From Gammaproteobacteria bacterium (GTDB lineage Bacteria; Pseudomonadota; Gammaproteobacteria; DRLM01), in assembly GCA_023266095.1 (NCBI GenBank), contig JAHFRV010000007.1, positions 1-64,000 on the forward strand: a DNA stretch of 64,000 nt, read 5' to 3'. Shown here one piece after another: positions 37,573-46,412 of the stretch. The position numbers and the translations under genes are program-made. The notes under the pieces were generated by a model that was given only the letters and a program-made list of their open reading frames with translations, ran no database searches and was not told the origin of the DNA. Within the stretch, counting starts at the first letter, position 1. Each line of letters begins with the position of its first letter.

Positions 37573-38904
37573 GTGCGACGACTCGTGATCTGGATGTCCA
37601 TCTTGGTTTGGTGCTGGCCGCTCAGCTCGCCGGGGCAGGACGCGGGCGGGCGGGCCGTGTTGTTGCAAGTCAACGGTGTGATCGGTCCCGCCAGCCGCGA
37701 TTATATTCAACGCAATCTGCAGCGGGCCGCCGAGCAGGGTGTGGACTTGGTGATTCTACAGCTGGATACGCCCGGCGGTTTGGATGTCTCGATGCGCGCC
37801 ATCATACAAGACATCATCGCCTCGCCGGTTCCCGTGGCGGCTTATCTTGCGCCGTCGGGCGCGCGCGCCGCCAGTGCCGGTACCTATATTCTTTACGCCA
37901 GTCATTACGCGGCCATGGCGCCGGCCACCCATCTCGGCGCCGCGACGCCAGTACAGATGGGCACTCCCATTGCGCCGGCGGGGGGTGAAGCGGAAGGTAA
38001 ACCAGCGCACGGTGACGATGCAATGACCAAGAAAATCGTCAATGACGCGGTGGCCTATATTCAATCACTGGCAAGGTTGCGCGGTCGCAATGTGCAGTGG
38101 GCGGAGCAAGCGGTGCGTGAGGCTGCCAGCCTGGCGGCGGAAGACGCCCTGCGTTTGAACGTCATCGATATGGTCGCCAAGGACTTGGATGATGTATTGA
38201 CGCAGATCGATGACCGGCCGGTGAGCGTGCTGGGCGTAGCGACCCGGGTAGATACCGCCGGTATGGCGGTGGATGAGAGGGAGCCCGATTGGCGTTCGCG
38301 ATTGCTGGCGGTGATCACCGATCCGACTATCGCCTACGTATTGATGCTGCTCGGCATCTATGGCTTGATTTATGAATTCGCGAATCCGGGAATGGTGTTG
38401 CCCGGCGTGGTGGGCGCGATTTCCTTGCTGCTCGCGTTGTTCGCTTTTCAGACCCTGCCGATCAATTACGCCGGTTTGGCGCTGATCGTGCTTGGTATGG
38501 CCTTCATGATCGGTGAAGCCTTGCTGCCGAGTTTTGGCGCGCTGGGAGTCGGCGGCGTGATTGCCTTTGTGTTCGGTTCCATCATTCTGCTGGAGACGGA
38601 TATGCCGGGTTACGGCATATCGTTCGCGGTCATCGCATTATTTTCGATCATCAGTCTTGGTTTTTTGGTATTCGTGGTTGCGCTGGCCTTGCAAGCGCGC
38701 CGCCGTCCAGTGGTGAGCGGCCGCGAGGAAATGATCGGCAGTGTGGGCACGGTGCTGGAGAATTTCGAACGGCAGGGACCCATACATATTCATGGAGAAC
38801 GTTGGACAGCGCATTCAGACCGGCCTTTGCGTGCAGGGCAACGAGCGCGCGTGATAGCCTTGGACGGCTTGATTCTGCGGGTAGAGCCGGTCGAGGAAAC
38901 ATAG
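37573..38904 (+). CDS. nfeD: NfeD-family membrane serine protease
   Basis: A 443-residue NfeD1b protein. A signal peptide leads into a ClpP-like serine protease domain (residues 25-220). The catalytic Ser is in SGARAASAGTYI and the Lys in DAMTKKIVNDAV, as in the archaeal 1510-N protease. About four to five transmembrane helices (residues 240-375) and a C-terminal OB-fold domain (GSVGTVLENFERQGPIHIHGERW) follow. It starts with GTG, eight bases after GGAGG. It is paired with the slipin gene 18 bases downstream; the two act together in membrane quality control. Confidence 0.92.
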   Translation: MRRLVIWMSILVWCWPLSSPGQDAGGRAVLLQVNGVIGPASRDYIQRNLQRAAEQGVDLVILQLDTPGGLDVSMRAIIQDIIASPVPVAAYLAPSGARAASAGTYILYASHYAAMAPATHLGAATPVQMGTPIAPAGGEAEGKPAHGDDAMTKKIVNDAVAYIQSLARLRGRNVQWAEQAVREAASLAAEDALRLNVIDMVAKDLDDVLTQIDDRPVSVLGVATRVDTAGMAVDEREPDWRSRLLAVITDPTIAYVLMLLGIYGLIYEFANPGMVLPGVVGAISLLLALFAFQTLPINYAGLALIVLGMAFMIGEALLPSFGALGVGGVIAFVFGSIILLETDMPGYGISFAVIALFSIISLGFLVFVVALALQARRRPVVSGREEMIGSVGTVLENFERQGPIHIHGERWTAHSDRPLRAGQRARVIALDGLILRVEPVEET

Positions 38905-38922
38905 CGGGTAAAGGAGCGGATC

Positions 38923-39696
38923 ATGACTTCGTACGTGTTTATTTTATTGATCGGTGTAATCGCCGCTTTGTTGGCCACGGCGTTTCGGGTTCTGCGCGAA
39001 TATCAGCGGGGTGTCATCTTCATGCTGGGCCGGTTTTGGAAGGTCAAGGGTCCGGGTTTGATACTGGTGATTCCAGTATTACAGCAAATGGTCAAGGTGG
39101 ATCTGCGCATCATCGTGATGGATGTGCCGAGCCAGGATGTGATATCCCGTGACAATGTCTCGGTCAAAGTCAATGCGGTGATTTATTACCGGGTGGTGGA
39201 TCCGCAACGGGCGATTATTCAAGTGGAAAATTTTGAATCGGCCACCAGCCAACTGGCGCAAACCACCCTGCGTTCGGTATTGGGCCAGCACGAGCTGGAT
39301 GATATGCTGGCCAGCCGTGACAAGCTCAATGCCGATATCCAGACAATTCTCGACGCCCAGACCGATGCCTGGGGGATCAAAGTCACCAATGTCGAGATCA
39401 AACATGTCGATATCGATGAAAGCATGATTCGGGCGATTGCCCGTCAAGCCGAAGCCGAGCGCGAACGCCGCGCCAAGGTGATTCACGCCGAGGGTGAGTT
39501 GCAGGCCTCGGAACATTTGTTGGCGGCGGCGCGGGTGCTGGGGCAGGCGCCGCAAGCCCTGCAACTGCGCTATTTGCAGACCTTGAACGCCATCGCCACC
39601 GAGAATAATTCCACAATCATTTTTCCCGTACCCATGGACTTGATCCAGCCCTTCCTGAAACGGCAGGAAGACCATGCCGGAAATGAGCCTAAATGA
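38923..39696 (+). CDS. Slipin (SPFH/stomatin-like) protein
   Basis: A 257-residue SPFH-domain protein. An N-terminal membrane hairpin ([17 protein letters not shown]) precedes the SPFH/band 7 domain ([72 protein letters not shown]). Slipins form oligomers in lipid domains and partner NfeD proteases, which cleave their C-terminus in archaeal systems. A GGAG site lies before the ATG. Confidence 0.93.
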   Translation: MTSYVFILLIGVIAALLATAFRVLREYQRGVIFMLGRFWKVKGPGLILVIPVLQQMVKVDLRIIVMDVPSQDVISRDNVSVKVNAVIYYRVVDPQRAIIQVENFESATSQLAQTTLRSVLGQHELDDMLASRDKLNADIQTILDAQTDAWGIKVTNVEIKHVDIDESMIRAIARQAEAERERRAKVIHAEGELQASEHLLAAARVLGQAPQALQLRYLQTLNAIATENNSTIIFPVPMDLIQPFLKRQEDHAGNEPK

Positions 39697-39747
39697 TGAG
39701 CTCGCGAATGTCGATAACAAAAAATGAAGGTATACAAATTTGAGGCG

Positions 39748-39765
39748 CGCTCTTTGAAAAGAGCG
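39748..39765 (+). terminator. Hairpin after the slipin gene
   Basis: CGCTCTT and AAGAGCG form a 7-bp stem around TGAA. There is no long T-run, so termination is uncertain. Confidence 0.4.
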
Positions 39766-39809
39766 TGTTAATATCAGGTGACGGCGCACAACAACAAGGT
39801 TTGCGTGTG

Positions 39810-40283
39810 ATGTATGTAATGCAAAACTCGCTCGGTCTCTACGAGGAAAATTTCTCTAAATTGATGACGCTTCTGCCGGATTTGGCGCGTGCCGACGCCA
39901 GCGCGGTGCTGACCGCCGAAACAATCAGCGGCCTGGAGATAAGAGTGGTGGAACTCAGTCCTTATACCACGACCATTAACCTGGTTCACTCGGTGGAAAC
40001 GGATGAGCGTTTCGTGCCCGCGCTCAATATGAAGATACGCATTTACCAGGATGCGCGAGTAGCCGAAGTGCTGGCGTACCAGCATTCCGGGCGCTTCCGG
40101 CCCCTGTATCCCTACCCGAACCCGAACATGTTTCAGCCCTATGAGAAACGCCGCGTCAATCAGTTTTTAGGAGAATGGTTGGCTTATTGCTTGAAAAAGT
40201 CCTGCCGATTCAAGTTGCACTCCAATAGTGCGGCCCCGTTTGGGTTTATCTCAGGTTATTCGCGTGTTCGGGGTGACGCCTGA
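39810..40283 (+). CDS. DUF1249 (YqiB-like) protein
   Basis: A protein of about 157 residues of the DUF1249 family. Typical segments are LGLYEENFSKLMTLLPDL, TTINLVHSV, LNMKIRIYQDARVAEVLAYQH and FQPYEKRRVNQFLGEWLAYCL. In E. coli the homologue lies between nudF and cpdA; here those neighbours are absent. The function is not known. The start is the first of two in-frame ATGs (39810 and 39819) that fit the family; a longer GTG reading has no ribosome site. Confidence 0.82.
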   Translation: MYVMQNSLGLYEENFSKLMTLLPDLARADASAVLTAETISGLEIRVVELSPYTTTINLVHSVETDERFVPALNMKIRIYQDARVAEVLAYQHSGRFRPLYPYPNPNMFQPYEKRRVNQFLGEWLAYCLKKSCRFKLHSNSAAPFGFISGYSRVRGDA

Positions 40284-40456
40284 ACGGGGTCAGCCGCTTA
40301 GAGTTACGGTTTTTTTAAGTTTGAAATGTGATGCTATTGGCGTTTTATCCATTAAAGGCCTGTTGAGGCCGGGTCGATAACTAAATTGAGCGGCGATGAG
40401 TGGTTACAGGCTACGCGCCGTGATGCCACGGGGTTAAAATCGATGAGGAGGCAGTT

Positions 40457-40633
40457 ATGAGTGATCGACGTAAATATGATCAAGACGACGATTTGCAATT
40501 GAGGCTGCTGGAAGTCACCGAAGATACGGCCTATGGTAAAGCTAAATATCAAGAACCCCGTGCGGTGATCTCGGTGGACGAGACGCCTGCTAAAGGCGAC
40601 ACTACGCGCGGTGTGAATAAGACTCTGCATTAA
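40457..40633 (+). CDS. Small 58-residue protein, unknown
   Basis: A short reading frame with a strong ribosome site (GAGGAGG, six bases before the ATG). The product is acidic at its start (SDRRKYDQDDDLQLRLLEV) and ends in GDTTRGVNKTLH. There is no signal or membrane segment and no cysteine. A 9-bp hairpin follows its stop within 20 bases. I recognise no family. The ribosome site, the terminator-like hairpin and reasonable codon use support it as a real gene. Confidence 0.6.
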   Translation: MSDRRKYDQDDDLQLRLLEVTEDTAYGKAKYQEPRAVISVDETPAKGDTTRGVNKTLH

Positions 40634-40651
40634 ATTATCGCGACGGCATCC

Positions 40652-40680
40652 GAGGACGGCATGACCGGCCGTCCTCTTTG
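40652..40680 (+). terminator. Hairpin terminator after the small gene
   Basis: GAGGACGGC (40652-40660) and GCCGTCCTC (40668-40676) make a perfect 9-bp stem followed by TTTG. The region from there to 40852 is AT-rich and probably carries the promoter of the next operon; it has a 6-bp ACCTCA/TGAGGT inverted repeat at 40791-40806. Confidence 0.6.
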
Positions 40681-40852
40681 ATCAGTCCAGCCGTATTCAT
40701 CCCGCTTTACGAGCCCCCGGATTTAAAAATTGTTTGGGGCTACATCTTTTAAAATTGTGTTTATTCTTCCGAAGCCCTACAATCGTGATTACCTCAATAG
40801 TGAGGTGATAATTTATAAAATTGACGATCCGCCCAGAATTTATAGATAGCGA

Positions 40853-41803
40853 ATGGCCTTTTTTTCGTTAGTGAGGATGGCAATCTTAGCAAGTGTAGGC
40901 TTCCTTGTAAGTTTACCTTTCTCCATTTCACATGCGGCCATCGCCGTGTTATATCCCGATATCCGAGATCCGTATCGCGAGGTTGTTACCGCGATCATGG
41001 ACGGCATCAAACAGGGCACCACCCGCGAGATTAATTTTCATGCGATTGGCGACAAGTACGATCGTGATGCTTTACGCGAGACCTTGCTCCGCCAAAATAC
41101 CGAAGTAGTAATCGCGCTGGGCCGAGGCGGGTTCGCCGCCGCGCAAGAGATAAAATTGAACCGTCCGGTCGTAGTGGGCGCTTTGATAGTCGCGCCGGCC
41201 GATGTCGCCAGCGGTATCTCGGGCATCAGCCTGGCCGCCGATCCCGACTTGTTATTCGCCAAACTTAAGGCGATCTTGCCCGATATCAAGAATGTGAGCG
41301 TGGTGTATAACCGCGCCAACAGTGAATGGCTGGTGAGTTTGGGCCAGAGTGCCGCTAAACGTCATGGCGTACGATTGCTTGCCTATCCCGTTGAAGACAG
41401 CAGAGGCGCCGCGAAGGTCTACCGGGATATTTTGGCCAATAGCCGGCAATCAACCGACGCCATTTGGTTGCTGCCGGATGCCACGGTCGTGGAGGATCGG
41501 GTCATCCTGCCCCTGATTTTAAAAGGCGCTTGGGATAATTATCTGGCCGTGTTTTCATCGAATCCCGCCCATGTCAGAAGGGGCGCGCTGTTCTCATTGT
41601 TCCCCGATAATAAGGCGATGGGAGTGAGTATCGTGAAACTGGCGCAACGGGTTTTGAGTGAGGGCGGCAATGGCGCGGCCTCATCCATCGTGCCTTTGAC
41701 GGATTTACAGGCCGCGCTGAACACGCGTACCGCCGATCATTTGGGCCTGGCCATTTCCATTGAACAGCAGCGCGAATTCGCGCTTGTTTTTCCGGCGCCA
41801 TAG
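40853..41803 (+). CDS. Periplasmic binding protein (ABC_sub_bind type)
   Basis: A 316-residue exported protein of the ABC_sub_bind (type 1 periplasmic binding) family. A signal peptide (MAILASVGFLVSLPFSISHA; ATG 40877 is a possible start) precedes the binding fold (IAVLYPDIRDPYREVV, EVVIALGRGGFAAAQEI, NVSVVYNRANSEWLV, ATVVEDRVILPLILKG). No permease or ATPase is adjacent. It lies 8 bases before a histidine kinase gene. In many proteobacteria such orphan binding proteins, kinases and TonB receptors are encoded together, suggesting sensing rather than transport. The ligand is unknown. Confidence 0.85.
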   Translation: MAFFSLVRMAILASVGFLVSLPFSISHAAIAVLYPDIRDPYREVVTAIMDGIKQGTTREINFHAIGDKYDRDALRETLLRQNTEVVIALGRGGFAAAQEIKLNRPVVVGALIVAPADVASGISGISLAADPDLLFAKLKAILPDIKNVSVVYNRANSEWLVSLGQSAAKRHGVRLLAYPVEDSRGAAKVYRDILANSRQSTDAIWLLPDATVVEDRVILPLILKGAWDNYLAVFSSNPAHVRRGALFSLFPDNKAMGVSIVKLAQRVLSEGGNGAASSIVPLTDLQAALNTRTADHLGLAISIEQQREFALVFPAP

Positions 41804-41811
41804 AGTAGTAG

Positions 41812-43446
41812 ATGAGCATGGATATCCTTGATCGTCTATTGCCGCCGTCATGGAGTTTCCGCAAACAACTTTTATACACCGTGTCGGTGGGCGTCGCCTG
41901 CATGGCTTTGCTGGCTTCGCTGGCGACCGCGGTTTTGCAAAGCATGAATATGCGCGAATCGCTGGTGCGGGAGGGCGTGCAAATCACCGATAATTTCGCG
42001 ACGCAAAGCGTGTTGGCGCTGTTGCTTTCCTCGCAGGAGAATGCCGCCGATTCCGCCAAAGCGACGCTGGCCTTTCCCAATGTCCGCTACGTCTCTATTT
42101 ATAATATGGAGCGTAGCCTTTTACTGAAACAGGGAGAAAAGGTGGATTGGGCGCCCGCGCTGGAGGTAATGACGGCGACCGCCCCCCCTAATAAAGCATC
42201 CTTGATGGAGGAAACCGGCTCATTTCTGCATTTTATCGCGCCGGTGTATTCCCGGCCGGAGGGCGGCGAAGGGATAGAGTCGCAGTTTCACCTGCAAGAT
42301 CCGCAGGTCGAACAATTGGGGTTCGTGCATGTCGCGATCAGCAAGGCCGAGTTGCGGAAGGCTCAAGCGACTATTTTCATAAACAACATCATTGTCGCGT
42401 TGATCTTCGCCGCGGTGTTGCTTTTGCTGTTGCGCAGCATCGTCAACCGCGCCACCTCGCCCCTGCAGGCCCTTGCGGTGGTGATGCGCAAGACCGGCGA
42501 AGGCGAAGGTCATTCCCGTGCGTTGATTGAAGGCCCCGCCGAAGTTAGAACCATCGCGCGCGTATTCAATAAAATGATCGCCGCGCTCGAAGAGCGGGAT
42601 CGGCAGCTGCGCGAGCAAAACGATAATCTGGAGGCCCTGGTGTCTTCGCGGACCCGCGAGTTGGTGGCGGCGCGCGATGAGGCGCTGCTGGCCAGCCGAC
42701 ACAAATCGGAATTTCTCGCCAACATGAGCCATGAACTGCGCACACCGCTAAACGCCATCATCGGTTACTCAGAGATGGTAATCGAAGAAATGGAAATTGA
42801 AGGTAATGACGAAGTGGTAACCGATCTGCGACGGGTCCATAACGCCGCCAATCACCTGCTGGTGATGATCAATACTATTTTGGATCTCGCGAAAATCGAG
42901 GCGGGTCGCATGGATGTCTGGCTTGAAGCGACCGACATACGCGAGCTGGTCGCGGAGGCGGTGGACACGGTGCGCGTGCTCGTCAAGAAAAATAACAATC
43001 AGCTTTCCGTGCGGACTGAAGGCGGATTGGATATGGTCGTGATGGACGGGCAAAAGCTTCGGCAGATATTGCTGAATTTATTGAGCAATGCCAGCAAATT
43101 TACCAAGTGCGGTCACATTGAAATATCGGTGACTATCACCGAAGCGTTGCTGGTGATCGTCGTATCCGACACCGGGATCGGCATGTCGGAAGACCAGCAG
43201 GCCCATATTTTCGAAGAATTCCGCCAGGCGGATATGAGTACCACCCGCGAGTATGGCGGGACCGGTCTGGGTCTGAGCATTACCCAAAGACTATGTCAGT
43301 TGTTGGGCGCGACTATCACGGTAAAAAGCGTACACCAGCAGGGTTCAGTTTTTTCGGTGGGCATACCACTCCCGGTAAAAGGCACTTTGCTGGCGGGGGG
43401 CTTGCCGCCGCGCGCGGTGGATGGAAACCAAACGGGCCAAACCTGA
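41812..43446 (+). CDS. Membrane sensor histidine kinase with HAMP
   Basis: A 544-residue sensor kinase. It has a first membrane helix near residue 20, a periplasmic region of about 145 residues, a second helix (IFINNIIVALIFAAVLLLLL, about 187-206), HAMP and a coiled coil. The HisKA domain has H307 in SHELRTPLNAIIGYSEM, and the ATPase has N, G1 and G2 boxes (NLLSNASKF, DTGIGM, GGTGLGLSI). No response regulator gene is next to it. The periplasmic domain probably receives signal from the binding protein encoded 8 bases upstream. It is convergent with the TonB receptor gene. Confidence 0.92.
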   Translation: MSMDILDRLLPPSWSFRKQLLYTVSVGVACMALLASLATAVLQSMNMRESLVREGVQITDNFATQSVLALLLSSQENAADSAKATLAFPNVRYVSIYNMERSLLLKQGEKVDWAPALEVMTATAPPNKASLMEETGSFLHFIAPVYSRPEGGEGIESQFHLQDPQVEQLGFVHVAISKAELRKAQATIFINNIIVALIFAAVLLLLLRSIVNRATSPLQALAVVMRKTGEGEGHSRALIEGPAEVRTIARVFNKMIAALEERDRQLREQNDNLEALVSSRTRELVAARDEALLASRHKSEFLANMSHELRTPLNAIIGYSEMVIEEMEIEGNDEVVTDLRRVHNAANHLLVMINTILDLAKIEAGRMDVWLEATDIRELVAEAVDTVRVLVKKNNNQLSVRTEGGLDMVVMDGQKLRQILLNLLSNASKFTKCGHIEISVTITEALLVIVVSDTGIGMSEDQQAHIFEEFRQADMSTTREYGGTGLGLSITQRLCQLLGATITVKSVHQQGSVFSVGIPLPVKGTLLAGGLPPRAVDGNQTGQT

Positions 43447-43481
43447 ACCGGGAAAATATTGCTTAGCATGAGTTGCGCGGA

Positions 43482-45560
43482 TTAGAAGGAGTATTCCGCC
43501 TCGACATAGAAGCTTCGCCCCGCTATGGGTAGATCATTCGGAATTTGACCAGGGCTAATACTGGGTTCGTATCCCGCTTCATCCAATAGGTTGCGGATCG
43601 AGGCGGCGAACGAGAATTTATCAATACCCTGATTGCGGCGTACGGTTAAATCAAGGGTGAGGTAATCGTCAACCGGGGGCCGTGCGTCGCCCGTGACCCG
43701 CTGCCGCTCACCCACCCAGGTAATCTGCGGACTGATATTCCAGCTATTGGCTGGTTGCCAGTTGGTGCGGGCATAAATTTTATGATGCGGCGCGTTGCCG
43801 GGGTCCGAGCCGGTGTTGTCGTCTTCCGAACGTTGCAGGGCGTAATTGCCGATGAGACGTACCGTATCGGTGATGCTCCAGCTTATTTCCCATTCCAAAC
43901 CGTAACCAGTTTGACTGCCGCTATTCTGCGCGGTTACGGTGGTGGCGGGAGAGGGATCATTGATGGGACGGATTATATCCTTCATCTGGTAGTGAAAAAG
44001 ATTTAATCCGGTACGTGCTTGAGCGGATATTTGATAATCGAAAGCGAGTTCTATGGTGTCGATGGTTTCCGGTTTGAGATTGGAATTACCCAGCGCGACG
44101 GGATTGTTAATATTGTAAAGTTCGGCAAACGACGGCGCGCGGAATGCACGGCCGTATAACAGTTTAGTAGTGAGATCGAAGGCGGTTTGCCAAACGATGG
44201 CCGCGCGAGGATTGATGGTATCGCCGAAGTCTGAATAGTTGTCATATCTTACTCCGGCGGTGAGGCTCCAATCCCGCGCGAACATCCATTCATCTTGAAC
44301 GAATAGATAGGTTATTTTGCGGTCTTCCTCTCGCACAAAGGCGGCTGAATCGCTAACGTCAACGACGCTACCCAGCGGGACGGGGATGCCGCCCGGCGCG
44401 AAAAAATAATTTCTGCTTTCTGTAACTTTGTATAGATCACTGAAATTGTAACCGGCGCCCAAACGGATCCGGTGTTTCTCCCAGCCCGTATAAAAGCTGG
44501 ATATCCCAAAGCGGGTATGCCGCTCATAGACGTCCGGATTGCCGATCAGCCCATCCGGAAACGCCCCGCCGAAAGCGCCGGGTGGAAACAACACCAGCTC
44601 GGAACGGGCGCTCGTGTCGAAATAACTCAGTTCGACGCTGGTGTCCCAAGCCTCCACGCGCGTCAAGCGGTAGGTGAGGTCCGCGTTAAACCGATCGCTT
44701 TGATTGTCGCCGACGGGATCGAGCGCTTGCGCCACGCCGGCCCCGGTTCCCACATCGCGCCGACCTTGATAACCCAGGCGCAGCCGCCAATCGCCGATGC
44801 CTAAGTCAACGCGGGTATCCAAATATTTTCGTCCCAAGTTCACGGGGCCGGGGGCCAGCGAGGCGCTCGTTGCGAATAAGCCATCCAGACCGGTTTGAGC
44901 GTCGGCTTGAACAGTTTCCCGCTGGCCGTCGGTCATCCCATATTCAAAAGAGAAGGTGGTGCTTAAACCGTTATGTTCGCCGCCGTATTGTAGCCAAACC
45001 TCTTTTGTATCAAACGAACCGACCCGCGCACCGATTTCGGTGCCATCGATGTTATTCGCATCTTTGGTGATGATGTTGATGACACCAGAGAAGGCGTCCG
45101 CGCCATAAACCGCCGAGCCCGGGCCGCGGATGATTTCAATGCGGGCGATATTATTGACCGGCATCCCTCCCCAAACTTGACTGCGGTCGCCGGCGAAGAT
45201 GTTGGTGATGGGGATGCCATTGATAAGAATCAGGATCTGTGGATTCGTTTCTGAATATATTCCCCGTATCGTGTATACAGGATTATATAAACGATTTGAT
45301 CTTGCTACGTGTAGGCCCGGAAGAGTTTCCAGGATTTCGTCAAGATCTCTGGCGCCGATTTCCTTAATATTTTCCGCTGAAATGACCGAGGCTACGGCGG
45401 GGGCGTGGGCTATGGTTTGTTGTACGCCTGTCGCGATCGTGACGAACTCCGTATCGCCATACATGAGTGAAAAATCATCTTCTACTGCTACAGCGGCGGT
45501 CCCGAAAGCACTAAAAATGAAGCTGAGAATCACGGGAATTCTATAAGTGCTATTTTTCAT
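43482..45560 (-). CDS. TonB-dependent outer membrane receptor
   Basis: A 692-residue TonB-dependent receptor. A signal peptide (RIPVILSFIFSAFGTAAVAV) is followed by a TonB-box-like stretch, the plug domain (PAVASVISAENIKEIGARDL, LDEILETLPGLHVARSNR, IEIIRGPGSAVYGADAFSGV), and a 22-strand barrel. The last residue is Phe (EAEYSF), as needed for barrel assembly. Its ATG lies four bases after the stop of the second citrate-synthase-like gene, so it is the last gene of that operon. The substrate is unknown. Its operon with metabolic enzymes, rather than transport genes, is unusual. Confidence 0.93.
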   Translation of the reverse strand: MKNSTYRIPVILSFIFSAFGTAAVAVEDDFSLMYGDTEFVTIATGVQQTIAHAPAVASVISAENIKEIGARDLDEILETLPGLHVARSNRLYNPVYTIRGIYSETNPQILILINGIPITNIFAGDRSQVWGGMPVNNIARIEIIRGPGSAVYGADAFSGVINIITKDANNIDGTEIGARVGSFDTKEVWLQYGGEHNGLSTTFSFEYGMTDGQRETVQADAQTGLDGLFATSASLAPGPVNLGRKYLDTRVDLGIGDWRLRLGYQGRRDVGTGAGVAQALDPVGDNQSDRFNADLTYRLTRVEAWDTSVELSYFDTSARSELVLFPPGAFGGAFPDGLIGNPDVYERHTRFGISSFYTGWEKHRIRLGAGYNFSDLYKVTESRNYFFAPGGIPVPLGSVVDVSDSAAFVREEDRKITYLFVQDEWMFARDWSLTAGVRYDNYSDFGDTINPRAAIVWQTAFDLTTKLLYGRAFRAPSFAELYNINNPVALGNSNLKPETIDTIELAFDYQISAQARTGLNLFHYQMKDIIRPINDPSPATTVTAQNSGSQTGYGLEWEISWSITDTVRLIGNYALQRSEDDNTGSDPGNAPHHKIYARTNWQPANSWNISPQITWVGERQRVTGDARPPVDDYLTLDLTVRRNQGIDKFSFAASIRNLLDEAGYEPSISPGQIPNDLPIAGRSFYVEAEYSF

Positions 45561-45563
45561 AAA

Positions 45564-46400
45564 TTACATTTTTAACGCATTGTGTTGAGTGCTCGCGCTC
45601 GTCCATGCCCGTCTTTGCGGCCCGATATAGTTGATGCCGCTACATCTGATTGGCAAGAAAGTACCCTCAGGGTGGGACGCGCTTTCGACATAACAAGGAA
45701 GCATACCTGCTGTGAAACATTGGATCATATAAAGGTAATGTTCTCGTGCTTTGATGCCTTGGTCGGCGACTAACGCCGCGATCAAACTCGCCGCGTTCAT
45801 GTGAAGCCTCCAGCGCCCATCAAGCAAAGTCTTTTCTATGTCAAAGGCGAGCTTCACGTGTAGGCCGTTTGCATAGCCGAGTTGTTCTGCAAGTGACATC
45901 AGTGCGGGAATCCGTTCATCGGTGCCAATGAGTGGACGTCCATAACCGGGAACTACACGGTATGTTTCTAGCTCACGGGTGATCAAGGCTTTTAAATTAT
46001 GTCCCTTGTCGAGATTTTCTTGGGTGCGAATTAAGAATTCTATGCTTTTGATTACGGGTTTTTGACCATAGATAGTTGCCTCGGAGGCGGCAATCGCGGC
46101 TGCAATACCTAAAGAACCCGTGGTCCTAACGGTGCCGGCCAGGGCCGCGATCCGGTTATTCCATAACCGGGCCTCGGGATAACTCGTGCATATAACCCAG
46201 ATGCCTTCAAGGAGCTTGATTTGTTTCTCGTCAAAAGAGCGGCCGGTTATCCCATACATTAATAACTGCAGCCAGCGGGAATCTTTGAGGTCTTTAAAAA
46301 GATCGTTGTCTCGATATATGACGGGTTGTCCTGGTAATGCCGAACCGGCGGTCGTGTGCCAGTTGTTTTCATTGCTGAGGAGGGCGGATGGCGAACGCAA
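45564..46400 (-). CDS. Diverged citrate-synthase-fold protein, copy 2
   Basis: A 278-residue member of the citrate synthase/citryl-CoA lyase superfamily, shorter than citrate synthase (about 430). Recognisable parts are LLEGIWVICTSYPEARLWNN, RIAALAGTVRTTGSLGIAAA, VVPGYGRPLIGTDERIPAL and NAASLIAALVADQG. By eye, the family's HGGA(N) histidine is replaced in the ATIYGQKP stretch, the second His in VPGFGHP is Arg (VPGYGRP), and the NVD aspartate is Ala (NAAS). It starts with TTG, nine bases after GGAG, and follows copy 1 by 12 bases. Catalysis on its own is doubtful; a partner subunit role is inference. Confidence 0.7.
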   Translation of the reverse strand: MRSPSALLSNENNWHTTAGSALPGQPVIYRDNDLFKDLKDSRWLQLLMYGITGRSFDEKQIKLLEGIWVICTSYPEARLWNNRIAALAGTVRTTGSLGIAAAIAASEATIYGQKPVIKSIEFLIRTQENLDKGHNLKALITRELETYRVVPGYGRPLIGTDERIPALMSLAEQLGYANGLHVKLAFDIEKTLLDGRWRLHMNAASLIAALVADQGIKAREHYLYMIQCFTAGMLPCYVESASHPEGTFLPIRCSGINYIGPQRRAWTSASTQHNALKM

Positions 46401-46412
46401 TGTCGTATACTC

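Noticed and set aside
43482-45560. Siderophore operon interpretation of the TonB receptor
   Set aside because: No Fur box, synthetase or siderophore reductase is near; the receptor's operon partners are carboxylate-type enzymes, so the substrate was left open.
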